Below are positions 10,971 through 23,300 of a stretch of 64,000 nt of DNA, one piece after another. Under the pieces are notes generated by a model, which saw nothing but the letters and a program-made list of their open reading frames with translations, did not search any database and was not told the origin of the DNA. How positions within the stretch are numbered: the stretch's first letter is position 1; every line of letters starts with the position of its first letter. The translations under genes were made by a program, and so were the position numbers. The stretch comes from Bilabrum cf. latius (Eukaryota; Bigyra: Bicosoecida; Bigyra; Bicosoecida): the NCBI GenBank assembly GCA_965178125.1, contig OZ237751.1:248001-312000 (forward strand), read 5' to 3'.

Positions 10971-13900
10971 ATGAATGATCTGCACTTCCAGGTAATTGGG
11001 TCACAGTCTTCATACGTATGTCCTGCGGTAACTGTTGTGAGCAGGCTAGATAGAACTTTGGTTGGCATCCCTGGAGCCACCCAAAGAATGAGCACTTCGC
11101 TTCGAATGAGGACGGCCAATTCCAGATCCGTGCTACTTCCGGGGGCTTCAACGCCCGGACAATGCAATGGTCTAAGTGGTTAGTCTAAATTATGTGCCCT
11201 GATTGAGGCGCAACCTTTCAATCTTGAATGCAACACATTCGTTTTTGGCGCCCATGCGAAGAACTCACTCACGCAGGCATGGTGCTGCAGCTGAAGGGTA
11301 GCAGCAAAGGAGCCGGGTACAATGATGGAAACGACCCTACAATTGGGGCTGCTGATGTCGGAGTCGATGCCATTGGACCGCATGGAACTGCGGATTGCGT
11401 CTATGCGTTGTCGTCTTTCATCAAGCGGCAAGGGTTCCAAGTCCGCTGCCACGAGGTTCCAGCCGCGGTACGTGCTCCTACATCCTCAATGGTAACCACA
11501 GCCGTAGCATCGATGAACCTGCCGCCTCTCATTCGCATGCAGCAAATGGCCATCCAGACCATCCCGAGCCCTGCGGCCTCGACGGCAGCCACCTAGCCCG
11601 GACCGCACGGGGCTGGTTATGCTGGACGAGAGTCATTCAAGGCCCCCCGTCTATTCCCTGACCTAAAAGCGCGCTGGCTCACCGCTGGGGGTGTCCCAAA
11701 GCCTGCCGCCGTCCCGATCCCCGAATCGACAGCACCAGCGCCGCTCGCCCCAGAGATGGGGGGACCCTCTGCATCGAGCGCTGCTTCGAGCGAGGTGAAA
11801 CTGCCAGAAACAGCCAAGCAGGCCATTGGTCACGTTGGCGGCCCTCATGCCAAAGCTGCCGCACAGTCCCCTACCCCGGCCGGTGCCTACCCCGCCCCGA
11901 TGCAGGCGCTGAGTGCCCCGCACTCCCCCACCCATCCCCAGCACTGTTCCTTCGCAATCGTCACACCTCCCAAGCCGGGCAAATTCGATGCCAGGGCAGC
12001 CATCAGGGCAGGGGTCCCAAAGGGGGCGGCATTTGGGAAGCTGGCGAGGGGCGAGGCAGTGGAGGTGGACGCCCCAGGTGGGTCCGGAGCCAAGGTGGTG
12101 GTGCGGCCACAGGACGTGATCGGGCCATCGCAGCCGGGCAGCTGCGTGCTGTTCTTGCGATGCGGTGGAGAGGAGGACGGAAGCTTCTCTGAATCGAAAG
12201 AGGACCCCGAGCGGGCCCCAAGCGCTGCAGCCGCAACAGATGTAGATGCAGATGCAGGCTAGATGGTGGGCGTGAAGGGAGCGCATTCTCTCACTCGTCG
12301 CATCAAAACATGGGCCAGACAAAGCTACTGGTCGTGTTGGAAAGAGTCGGCTGCAACAGGCTCCCCGGTTGCCGTGCCACAGACGGGGCTGACGGTGGGA
12401 GCAGGGACCGACCAGGCAGGAGCTGATCCGGCGCAAGCTCAGGCCGCTGCAGGCAGCAGCCGCACGGCGGAAGCATCGCCGGCGTGGCAAGCCCGTCTAG
12501 TTGCCGTGGTGCATTTGGACCCGGTAGAAATTGTTTCCAGGCCAGAGTACGTCGCATTCGCTCGGTCGCTAGCTGCGCCGTGGCAGTCTGCTCCGGCGCA
12601 GCAGCCGCCCATGGAATCAGAGTCAGAGTCCGCGAGTGGCGCGGGGGCGGCGGGTGATTCGCATCTTCCGAGTCGCCGAGACGGCGTGCTGCACATGTTT
12701 GCGCACCCTAGCTGCATGAGTGCCCGCCGGCGCCGGCTAGGGTGCGCCAGGGTGCTGCCCGGGTCTGTCAGCGCCCAGCTCATCGCGCATCACGTGCTGT
12801 GCCCGGCTGCCTTCCCGTTGCCCAGAATCCTCAGGTCTGCTGCAAGGCCCGAATCTGCGAGCAGCAGCAGCGACTCGTCCGGCCTGCCGTTCGACAGCGA
12901 TGCCGCAGCAGCGATTCACGCCTGCCTCTCTGCAGCCGCGAAGGGAGAAGTGGTACGGCAGGATCCGGAAGAGGCTGGGCTTGCCACCCGCATGCTGGAG
13001 ATAGGACTGCCTTCGGGCGCTGTTGCAGCCGAATCGTACGCCTCTGTCGACCTACGGGCAGGCGCCAGCTCCTTGGAGCAGCGACTGGTGAGAATCCCGT
13101 CCAAGTCCACCGGCTGGTCGGGAGCGCTGGCAGTCGGCAGCGTGAGGTACCCCTGGCCGGCCTCAAAGGCTGTGCTGCAGGCAGCTCTAGACAGCCTGCG
13201 AGCTGCATCTGGTGCGCCAGCTCACGTCCACAATCCATTAGAAAGACACTGCGACAACGTCGCGAAAGCTGCAATCGCAGCTCTGCAGGAATCCGCCAGC
13301 CACGATAAGGAGCAGGTGGCCGTGGTGGATGCCCCGTCAGTGGCTGCTCGCGCAGGCCAGGCCTAGAAAGAGATGGAGCTGGTCGAGAGGACGACGGCGG
13401 CATGGGCGGCAGAGGGGGCGCTGTTCACCACCCCGCCGGGGATGAGCACGAACCCCACCCTCCTGCCGTTCGCGCCGGCTAGCAGACCCGCAGGCATGGA
13501 CGCTGCAACGGTGGGCCCCGACGGAGAGATGCCGGCCGATGCATGCCTGCTGTTCCTCGGCACCAGCAGCGCGGTCCCCTCCAAGTATCGAAACGTGACC
13601 TCGATGCTGCTTGTACCATCGGCCTCGGCTCGTGTGGTGCTGCTAGACTGCGGAGAGGGTACCCTTGAGCAGCTGGAGGCGATGCTGGGCCACGAATCGG
13701 AAAAACAGGATCTATCTGAAACCTCTGCTGATGAGTAGGGTAGATCGTCTGGCGCAGAGCCACTCATGGATGAAGGCAGGCCTGACCATCTGCCTGCTGA
13801 TGCTACTGGTGCCCCGTTTCATGCCAGCCTGCCAGCTACGGTAGAGGACGTGCTGCGGCGGCTGGGCATCGTGTGGCTGTCGCACCACCACGCCGACCAC

Positions 13901-15991
13901 CATGCTGGCATCACGGCTGTGCTAGAGCAGAGAGCCATTCTCGCGGCAAGAGAGATCGATGCCCGCACCACGGACCTTGCGCGTGCCCCAGAGAGGGCTA
14001 GCACTAGCTCCTCGCCGACTCGTGCGTGGTATGAAGACCCGGTGCTTGTTGTGGCTCCGAAAAACAGCGCGAGATACATTCGCAAATGGGCGGCGCGCAT
14101 CGATCGGCTGTACTCTGCTGCAGTGAAGAGGCACCAGATGAGTTCCGAGCATCCCGGCGGCCTCCCAGAACGATCGTTCGTGCTGGTAGACGAGACGGTG
14201 CTGCGAGCCCCGTGGGCCATGCAATTCACGGACAACCACCCGATGGTGGCGGTGAAGGGGCCCGTGGGGGCACAAGAGCAGGCTGCCGGCATTGCAGAAG
14301 AAGAAGAGGTCTTTGGTGACGGCGGCACCGCTACTCCTGCGACGGGCGAGCATGTATCGAGCACAGCTCCCCCTGCAGCCAGTGCTTCAACCGAAGCGAC
14401 AGGCTTGGATGATCGCGTTGCGCTGAATTCGAGTCCTGCTGGGGTCTCGAGCGCAAAAACCGCTCCGTCCGTTTCGATTGCATCCAAGGCGGGCAACTGG
14501 GTCGCTCCTGCCTTCTCCGCCGGGTCCTTCGTCGATGCAACAGAGTACGCTCGGGCGGTGGGGAGCGGCGGTCTGCCTTCATCCATCAGCAGAGAGGAGA
14601 TGATGCGGCTAGCCACGACCAACCTGCGGGCCTCAGATGCCAGCGGAAAGGTTGTTGATGAGGCACCTTCAGCGTCCAAGGAGACAGACCAGGCCGCGGA
14701 AGGTGAGGACACCGCGGCTGTTGTGGCGCGTGCATTGGCCACCGTGGGCGCATTCAGAGCCACCTCGTGCCCAGTGTGGCACTGCCACAACGCATTCGCC
14801 GTCCGGTTTGACTTCTAGTGCGAGCCTGCTCCAACGTCCAGTTCCTCGTCCTCTGCATCCAGCCCAGAGGTGATCAGCAGAAGGGAATGGTCCTTCGTAT
14901 TTGCGGGCGATAGCCGCCCGTGCGACTCGGAGGTGCGCCTGTCGCTGGGTGCATCGCTGCTCGTGCACGAGGCCACGTTCGAGGACGGGTTGGAGGCTTT
15001 GGCGGCGGAGAAGAGGCATTCCACAGTGTCGCAGGCGCTGTTTGTGGCGGCGGCATGCCGTGCCAGGGCCGTTGCCTTGCAGCACTTCTCGGCGCGGCAG
15101 CCCAAGCTGCCGGTGCTGTGGACAGGAGGCATCGAGTCTGCTGCTCGCGGCCCTGCCGTTGCTGCCAGTGCGACCGCAGGTGTTGGATAGGGGGCATCTG
15201 CTCTAGGTGGTGCGTCGCCTGCTGCTGCGACCGCGCCTTCTGCCTGGCCCTGGCAGTGGGACAGGCGGGCTGGCCCGCCGCCATCGCGAGTGGCGCTGTG
15301 CTACGACTTTATGGTCCTCGCTGGGGACGGACCTCCTGCTTTGCCTGGGTTTGACCTGTCGACAGCGGCTGGGCCTCGAATCGTCTCAAAGGTGCTCCCG
15401 GCGCTGCATGCGCTGCATCTGGGCGAGGATGACGCGGGCAGCGTGGGATCAATGGAGGACGCTGGACCATAGGATGGTGCCGCTCCTGGTAAGGGGGCTA
15501 AGCAGGGTAAGGGTGGCCAAGGCAAGGGCAAGGGAAAGGGAAAGGGCGCAGGGAAGCAGCAAGGCAGCAAGAAGAAGGGGGACAGGGCGGCCAAGAAAAA
15601 GCAACAGCAGCAGCTGCACTAGTCTAAAGGCGGGGGCAAACGGGAACCGACGAGAGCCCCCGAATCGAAAGAATCCTCGAAGGTGTCTTCATCTCTTGCA
15701 GCATAGGGCAGCGGGGATACAATAGGCCGGGCCACGCCGGCAGACGACTCTGTAGGCATCGGAGGCAAGCGGGCTAGCTCTGGGGGTAGTTGCGGCGCAT
15801 CTGACCAGCAACCAGCAAGCGCAGGCTTGCTGGCAGAAGGGTGTGGCGTGCAGGATGGAGTCGGGGGAGGGTAGACTAAGCCAAGCGAACCAGCCGGAGT
15901 GGGCCCCGCCAGCTCTGCTGCAGGTGCTGGCGAGAGGCCGACCAAAGTCAGGAGGGTAGAGGGCGGTGAATCGTCGGCTTCCAGTGTCTGA
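10971..15991 (+). CDS. Long-form tRNase Z (tRNA 3'-end processing endoribonuclease, ELAC2 type)
   Basis: Removes 3' trailers from precursor tRNAs in nucleus and mitochondria. Exon 1 (10971–11178) begins 'MNDLHFQVIGS' and ends 'NGLSG'. Removing the 98-nt intron 11179–11276 (GTTAGT…ACGCAG) restores 'NGLSGMVLQLKG', matching ELAC2 'GGLSGMILTLK'. The C-terminal metallo-beta-lactamase half has 'LFLGTSSAVPSKYRNVTS', 'LLDCGEGTLEQL', the zinc motif 'LSHHHADHHAG' (His/Asp codons at 13883–13903), 'FAGDSRPC' and 'LLVHEATFEDGLEALAAEK'. All are family signatures, so the enzyme should be active. At 1,640 residues it is about twice human ELAC2, through low-complexity inserts and a Lys/Gln-rich tail. Ten UAGs are in frame (11594, 12260, 13364, 13736, 14816, 15188, 15470, 15620, 15704, 15872). 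One lies between the zinc motif and the GDSRPC block. The stop is UGA at 15989–15991. Confidence 0.9.
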
Positions 15992-16110
15992 GCTGGGCTT
16001 GCTTTTGATTTTGATGTTCACCATCTTGCTTGCTGGCTGCTTGCTAGCTGAAAACAACACTTCTGTTCACCTCATGGTGACGCTGCGAGCACAGCACACC
16101 CGAGTTCTTC

Positions 16111-16851
16111 TTACTGCCTGCCAGCGTCACCTTGATCCAATGCGCCCGATCGTTCCGAATCCTCCTTTTTCTGCTTTTCCTCTTCCTTTAAACGGAATGA
16201 TGCGGCTGTCCCGCCGCCTTCCACTGCCTTCGCTCGCTTCCTATCTGTTTTCTCTTTGCTCAATCGGATGTGCCACAAGGGGTGCCTCTCTCGGTGCCGA
16301 TCCCGAAGCTCTGTCCATTCCAAAGCGAGCCTCTGCAGCCGCACAGTTTCCTCTGGGGATACTAGACGCATGTTGGTTGCCGCTCTCGCGGCAATTTCTC
16401 GAGCCTCCTCTCCGGAAAGCCCGCGCTACCTGGCTGCTAGCATGGCTCGCTGCTCTGCCGCTGCCCTAGTCGCACTGCGGCTGCCTCTAGCAAGCAAAGC
16501 TTCCGCCTCAGGACCTCCGCGAGCTAACACTCTCTATCTTTGCAAGCGTCCAGAAACGCGGAAAAACTAGCTTGCAAGCGACCCTGCCGCTCCGACAAAG
16601 AATAGCACTATGCCGATACCTATCCATCGCTACATACGATCCGCTGCTGCATCCTCCTCTGGATCACCTGTTTTCTTTCTATTAATCAGTTCACGAAACC
16701 ATGACTGCTCAAAGTACGGCTTGTACGAATCTGGCATCGTTTCCCTCCTTTCCTTGTACAATTCATACAAGTTCGGTTTTTTCTCTCCATTTCCCCCATC
16801 GACGGGTGGACTAGATGCTCGTACATATCTGCGCTGAATACACTTCGCCAT
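16111..16851 (-). CDS. Uncharacterised single-pass membrane protein
   Basis: A continuous 246-residue frame from ATG (16849–16851) to UAA (16111–16113), containing UAGs at 16630, 16567, 16534 and 16426. The N-terminal 70 residues are hydrophilic ('PYFEQSWFRELINRKK'). A single hydrophobic helix follows ('RWIGIGIVLFFVGAAGSLAS'), then a long charged, probably coiled-coil tail ('TVRLQRLALEWTELRDRHRE', Lys/Glu-rich end). The layout resembles small organelle-membrane assembly factors, but I do not recognise the family. It reads as coding because composition and hydropathy stay consistent across all four UAGs, and only one UAA ends it. It faces the BRWD gene divergently. Confidence 0.55.
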
Positions 16852-17366
16852 CTAAACTTCAACAAATGCTGCAGCTACTTGAATCTGCACTTGGGCACCA
16901 GGTTCGCTTGTGATTAGGAACGTTCTTTGTCAGGCTTGCCACACAAAACACATCTTTCACGTGTAGCGTTCGGAGCGGCGATTATTGTACATTCATTGTC
17001 AACGTTTTGTGTTAATTAGAAAATATTCAACCTTCACCTGGAAGATCAAAGGATAGGCGTGAAGATATGTCCCAATAGTCCCGGGCAGGACGTTTGAACA
17101 CCCAGCCGCTTTGGAACGGCTCCAGAATCGAACTCGAACGCGGACCTCCTCGAGGTACCACCTAGTAGTATGGAATAATTGCTGACGCTGCCTTCTCTGG
17201 CCATCTTCTTCCTCTCGAATCATCGAGTAGCGATTCGTTCCGGGGAGACCATGCGTAGGCGCAGTTGGTCGATGCCCGCTTTGCACTGCGCGAAGTTGTT
17301 CAGCACAACTTCAGATTGGCGGCGTTGAATGATACGGCCTCGGGTTTTTAGAGGCGGTTCATTCGC
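16852..17366. other. Divergent intergenic region
   Basis: About 515 bases between the small membrane-protein gene (minus) and the BRWD gene (plus), presumably both promoters. A minus-strand T-loop-like stretch near 17120 was considered and rejected as a tRNA. Nothing else is recognised. Confidence 0.5.
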
Positions 17367-20300
17367 ATGGGACTGGAGGGGGCCCGTGCTGGGCTGTGGG
17401 CCCCGTACGTGCAGCTTGCCCGGATCGATCGGTCACGCATGAGCTTACCGGAAGCAATGCCGGAATCGCGAGACGGCACCGAAGCATCTGGAGCGGTAGT
17501 ATTCTACGTGTTGCTCTCGTAGAACAGCCGGGGGCGGGGGACTCAGGTAGACGGGGACCAGTCCGCCGGCAACATGGCCTCTCTGTCGGCGCAGCAGCGC
17601 GCCGCTCTTGCTCGCTTTCAGCTGGCCCCGCGACCGAGGATGGGCGCGGGTGCTAGCGAGCAGGGACCGGTGATGCGAGCTGCCCTAGAGGCTGCAACGA
17701 TTTCGAGGGCAGTAAGGCCACCAAATGCGGCGGGGTCAGCCGCGGGGAGCGCGCTCGTTGAGTCACCTGGAAGGGCGGGCGCCAGTGGATCTGCTCCCCG
17801 TGCTTCCAGGTCCACACAGAGGGGGTCAGTAGAAGGAGTCAACGCTGCTGGGGCAGGCGTGCAGAGCTACGATGGCGAGCCGTTGGGCTCGCTGGGCACG
17901 CATCACGACGTGCATGCAATGGCAGCTGAAGCGGGCAGCTTGCAGTCGCTGGCTTCCAACATGGCGCCCGGCCAGTGTCAGCCCGTCCCACTCGCTGTGC
18001 TGAGGGCGCAGATGCCCGTGCCTGAAGGGAAGAGTCCTATCAAGCTGGACTGCCTGCAGTTGGCAGCCGGGCGCGATGCGCTTGGACAGCTGGGGGCATC
18101 GCGGGGTGCCGCTGAAGCAGGCCAGGCACAGCGCGGGGGTACCGGCGATGGCAGCATCGGTAGTTGCAGCCTGCCTTTTCTCAAGGCAGGAGACATCGTC
18201 ACGCACGTGAATATGGAACCAGTGGATGGACCATTGGGGCTGGCCAGTGCGCTGGAGTCCAGCTCAAAGAGGCCGTACTAGACCGAGGGTCTCTCAGTTG
18301 ACCAGCTGCGCGCCAATTTCCTCCACAAGGAGGCAGCGGTAGCAGCAGCGGGCAGGGTGCTCTCCTCCACCAGTGCCAATGAGAGCGCCACCCCGGCTTC
18401 CAGTGATAGTCTGACAGCCAGCGATGACACTGTCGCCCTTGTCTTGCCCCGAGGAACCGCTCTGCTCCGCGTTGTGAGGCCGCTCCCCGCGCTGCTGAGC
18501 GACTCAGGGACACTGGGCACCAGCGACGTGGGGCAATGGGACCGGTTGCGACTCGGAATCAGCAGCACGATGAGACGGCTGGCGGAGGCAGAAACCAGGG
18601 CAGCGGAGAGGGTCCGCAGGCTCAGGACAGCAGCGACGGCCGCGCGGTCGGATGACCCGTGGGCCGCTCCTTTGCCCTTGCCCGCGGCCCTGAGGGCAAT
18701 GCGCGCGATTGGCATGCCATCGACGCGATTCGAAACCAGTCATCGAGCTAGCAGGCACAGATTGCCGCTTGCATGTCCGGGAGTGATTGGAATGCTGCGC
18801 GGGCGCAAGCTTGGTGTTGCTCATCGTGCTTCGAGGGCATCGCGAAGCTCGCGCTTGCGAGCCATGGGTAGGCAGCCGAGGCCAGCTTCCCCTTCATTGT
18901 CATTCGCGCCATGCTAGCCCAGGGAGCAGGTGTATGGCCACGCAGAGGCGAGGACTGAGAGAATGCTTGCACACACGTTGCCTGCAATACTACCTCGCTA
19001 GCCCACCTCTAGCCAGCACGCAGCCTCCAGCCAGCTCGTCCGGAGCACAGCAGGCTGCGAGATGGTGGCAAAGATGCGATTGCGGTGCATGGTTTCTGGC
19101 CATGCATTTCAGCAAGGAAACGATCTGCAGACAGACAGGCTGGGCCAGGCGTGGTTTACCGCCTCGGACGATGGAACCGTCAAGATTTGGAATCGGAAGA
19201 CTAGCATTTTGCTTGCCACATTGCGCACAGGCAGGCGCTCGGTGGTCCAAGACTTGGCCCTGTGTCCCAGCGGGGCTCAGCTGGCAGTATCGTTTGAGCC
19301 GTGCGTGGCAGTTCCCGATCCTTCGAACGAAGGGTTGGACAGGATCGAGATGCTGGGGCCAGGCGCGCCTCGCGCCGTGAGGGTGTGGTCCTGGCGCGGA
19401 GGCGAAGACGAGCGAGGTGGGGAGGACGAGGACGATGACGATGACGAGGGAGAGGGAGAGGCTGGGGTAGCAAGAGAAGCCCATGTTCTGGTCGGACACA
19501 GCGCGCTGGTAGGAATGGTGGCGATGGATACGGGGTACAGTGATGTCGTGTACACAGTCGGTGACGATGGTATGCTCGTGGTCTGGGACCTGAAAGGCCA
19601 GTACCTTCCGCAGCCCATTGCAGCGGCAGTGCGTGCCGATGCCAAGAGGACGGAGGCTGCTGCTGAATTCAAGGAAGGCAGTGGTGTAGGGCAGCTGGCG
19701 ATGGAGGATGACGAACGTGGGAGCCCAGCTTCCAGCTCTGCGTCCAGCAACGGACCCTCTTCCGCACCTGCCCCCGGCCGCGATGCCGGGAGTGGCCCCG
19801 AAAGTGCTTTTTCCAACGAAATCGATGGTCAAGAGGTTGACCCTGCCCAGCGACGCACTGGTACGGTCGTGTCCGACGATGGCAGCACCTTTCCCATAGA
19901 GCTGCTCGGCGACTTGCACGCAGACAAATCTCGCTCCCTCAGACGGAGTGGGTCTATCAGCAGCACCGCACAGGGGCCGTTGGAAGGGCCCTGGTCCAAG
20001 ACAGACAGAGGGTATGTGTGGCGCCCATAGGTTGGCTACGACCCGGCAATCGCCCGTTTGTTGGCCTTAGAGCGATCCAGCGAAGGGGCTCCAGCCGCAG
20101 GAAGGGCTATTGCCGACGTCGAGGCCATGGATGATAGTGACTCTGCCGCGCACGTGCCGGACGATGCTGCGGAGGAAAGTGAAGACGGCGTCGCAAACAA
20201 TGGGACAGACTCCGAGCGTAAATCGCGATATCATGAAAAGAGCTCCCGGTATGACGCCATGCTGCCTCGGGAGGTTGAGCTGGGCACCACAGCAGCAAGG

Positions 20301-23300
20301 AAGGCGCTTGCAGACAGGCACAGTCGGGCTGTGGTGACCACTACGCTGCCACACGGCGTGCCAGGCGGTCAGCGACCCGCAGATGGATCGGCTGCACCAT
20401 CACTGGACCCCGAAGCGGGGGCCGGGAACTTTTTTCCGACGGTGCCTCCCGGCATGGCGGTACTTCGAGTGGTGCACGTGTCTCCAGGGGACGTACAGGC
20501 CGCGGCTGTGGAGGCCATTGCGGTGCATCCAGCCGGCGGCATTGTTGCTACAGGGAGCCAGGACGGCCAGGTTAGGTTGATTCGGTCTATTTATGACTCG
20601 AGCGTGCAGACTGAGTAGCAACTTCGCGGCCGCGAAGTGAGTCGCGGTGGTGTGCCTATCAGCACCCAAGGCAAGTCAGCTAGCAGGCCACCGAGCGTGA
20701 GCAGGAGAGAGCCTCCTGCTAGCTCGCTGTCATCTTCATCGCCTGCCATGACCAATGTCACCCCCGTTCTGGACGGGACTGTGATGTCGAACCTGAGCGG
20801 GCACACTGACCGGATCGACCGTCTGGAGTTCAGCCGAAGCGGTCACGCTCTGCTGTCCCTGTCCGATGACAAGAGCGCGAGGCTGTGGCTTGTGGCGCCA
20901 GACCCGACGAACGCTGTGTCGTTGAAGCTAGACAGCGCGTTTGAGAACGACCGGCTCATAGCAGACGCAGGGTATGGCTTGGATGAATCGGGGGTAGGTG
21001 CGCATCTGTTTGGCGGCCTTGCAGCGCAAACGCGCAGCACGTACAACGCATCTTTCAAGGCAGCCTCAGCCACCCCGAGCAGTCACAGGCGAAGGAGCGC
21101 AAGATTTTCGGGTGCATTTTAGGTGGAGGATTCCAGAGAAACGGGAGGCAACGAGGCATACCCAACCGTGGGTGACGCTCGTTTCTCGTGCGATGGTCGA
21201 TTCGTATTCACCGTCCATTCCGTGGCGCTGGCGCGGCGGCCTAAGTCTGTTAGGGGTATGCCCAACCACATGTCTGACCTTCGAGTATGGTGCTCGTCCA
21301 CAGGAAATCTACTGCACTGCCTGAGGCGAATCGAGCTCGAAGCTGTGGTGTGCGTCAAGCCGCACTCGACCATGCCTCTTGTGGTCGCAACTTCGAATTC
21401 TCTGGGCGGAATCAGAGTGTGGCACGCAGGAAGCGGTGCGCTTCTGCTGCACAGACAGGTGACACTGCACGACGACCCCGGGTATGAGGCTCTGCTGGAC
21501 GCGCCCTTGCAAGCAGTTCAGGTCCCAGATCTCCACGGCGCAGAGCAGAGGTGCAAGCGCTTGCTGCGGTAGCACTTGCAGAGATCGGCAGTAGCGGGTC
21601 AGGGGTCTGGGAGCAGCCGTCAGCAGAGGTAGGGCCGGCACGCTGCCGCGGTTGGCGCATCATCGTCCTCCGCACAGGACAGCTCGCTCGATGCACAGGT
21701 GCAGCGGAGCTTTGACCGTGCATGTCGAGTGGCAGAAGCGATCCAGCAGGCACAGAGGCAATGTCCCACTTTTGGAGACCTGAGCATCACGCACGGTGTC
21801 GCCGGGGTGCGCCACATGTGCTGGTCGCCGGATGGGCTCGAACTGGCTGCTCTGGATGACTACTCTAGGCTGTGCGTGTTTGGCCCGAAGGACTCAACGT
21901 GGGGCCAGGTGGGCTTCCAGCTATCGTTTCCGCCGAATGAAGGGTGGGATACTCTCAAGCTGTTGTGGAGGCTGTTGCGGGAGAGCAGCGAGGCAACACC
22001 CGGGCGCAGGTAGCTCCGCATGCGCGCCCCGTTGGGAATGCAAGAGATCAAGACAGGTGACGCAGTCGACCACGATGGGGAAAATGAAGAGGACGAGGAC
22101 GAGGAGGAAGACAATGACCTGGAGGTAAATAGGGGGCCTGCTGTGGTGTTGCGCGGGCGCGCCATGCTTCCACCTATGGATCAGCAGCTGGCACTTGAAG
22201 AGGAAGAGATGGAAATCGACCACCTGTACCAGCAACAGGAAAGGGCGACCCAGCGCGCCAGCGAGCAAAGCCTCCTGGAGCCGAGCCAGCTCCGCAACAG
22301 GAGAAGACCATACCCCGTGGAGTTCAGGCATCGTGCTGTGAGGGATATGCCCGGCCCCGGGCCGTACAGACCAGGGTACGCTCCGTTTCCGAGCCCGGAG
22401 TCTCGCCGGCGGCAGCTTGCCAACACATTTGATGACACGTGCGTTCCCTTGACAAAGCGCAACTAGCTCCGGTGGCTTACTGGGAGTGATATGGAGCTGG
22501 CGTTTGACGAAGTGCCGGGTAGCTCAATGCGACCGCCGACAGAGCTGGTGGCCCCCCTACTGCAGACCCTGAGCATGATCCGAGCGGCATTATCCAGCCG
22601 GGCGGGCGGGGGCCGTGGCAATGGCCGTGCACTGTCACTTGGGCTTCGACAGGCACTCTCCCGCGTGTTTGGACACGTCGCGCGAAGGCTGGCGAGGAGT
22701 CGACCAAGCCGGGATGTGCTGCGGTTTTTGCAGGATCAGCCCATGGCTGTCCCTGCGGCAGCTGCTCACGTTTTGGCTGAGACGTTGCGGGCAGCAGCGC
22801 AACAGCTCGTGCCAGCGCCCGGCACGTTGGCTTGCATCGACCTGTCCGAGTGTCCGGATCTCGTCAATGTGGGCGAGACGCCCGCTTTGCCCGACATTCC
22901 CGACTTTGAGGATGCCACAGACGGCGTGCTGGACGTCAGGAAGAGGCTCATTGTGCCATTTGGAAGGGCTGTCCAAAGGGTGAACCCAGGCAGCTTCATG
23001 GGGATATTGGGACATCTGCGAGGAGCTTTATCTGGTCGATGGGCGCTCCCAGACGGCACTTGGTTCGACGACGCTGCCCCTGCTTCGGCGCATACCAGCG
23101 CAGTTGTGCCTCGGCCTCGACTGCGTGCCTCGGCTTCCGAATCGTCGGTTCACGGCGCTGCATCGTCTGCCCCTGCGTAGGCGAGACAGCAGCGGTCTCG
23201 CCGAGCGAGACTCGTGTCCAGGAGCATGCGTGACGACTCCAGTTCCGATTCCGAGGAGTCGAGCGTGGTGGCACGGGGCCGGTCCATGTACGAGCGGGCG

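Noticed and set aside
15966-16570. Plus-strand ORFs with hydrophobic starts
   Set aside because: They are antisense to the membrane-protein gene at 16111–16851, whose frame is longer and consistent across four UAGs.
17090-17170. Possible tRNA on the minus strand (T-loop-like GTTCGAGTTCGATTC)
   Set aside because: No matching acceptor stem, D-arm or anticodon arm could be folded by eye.
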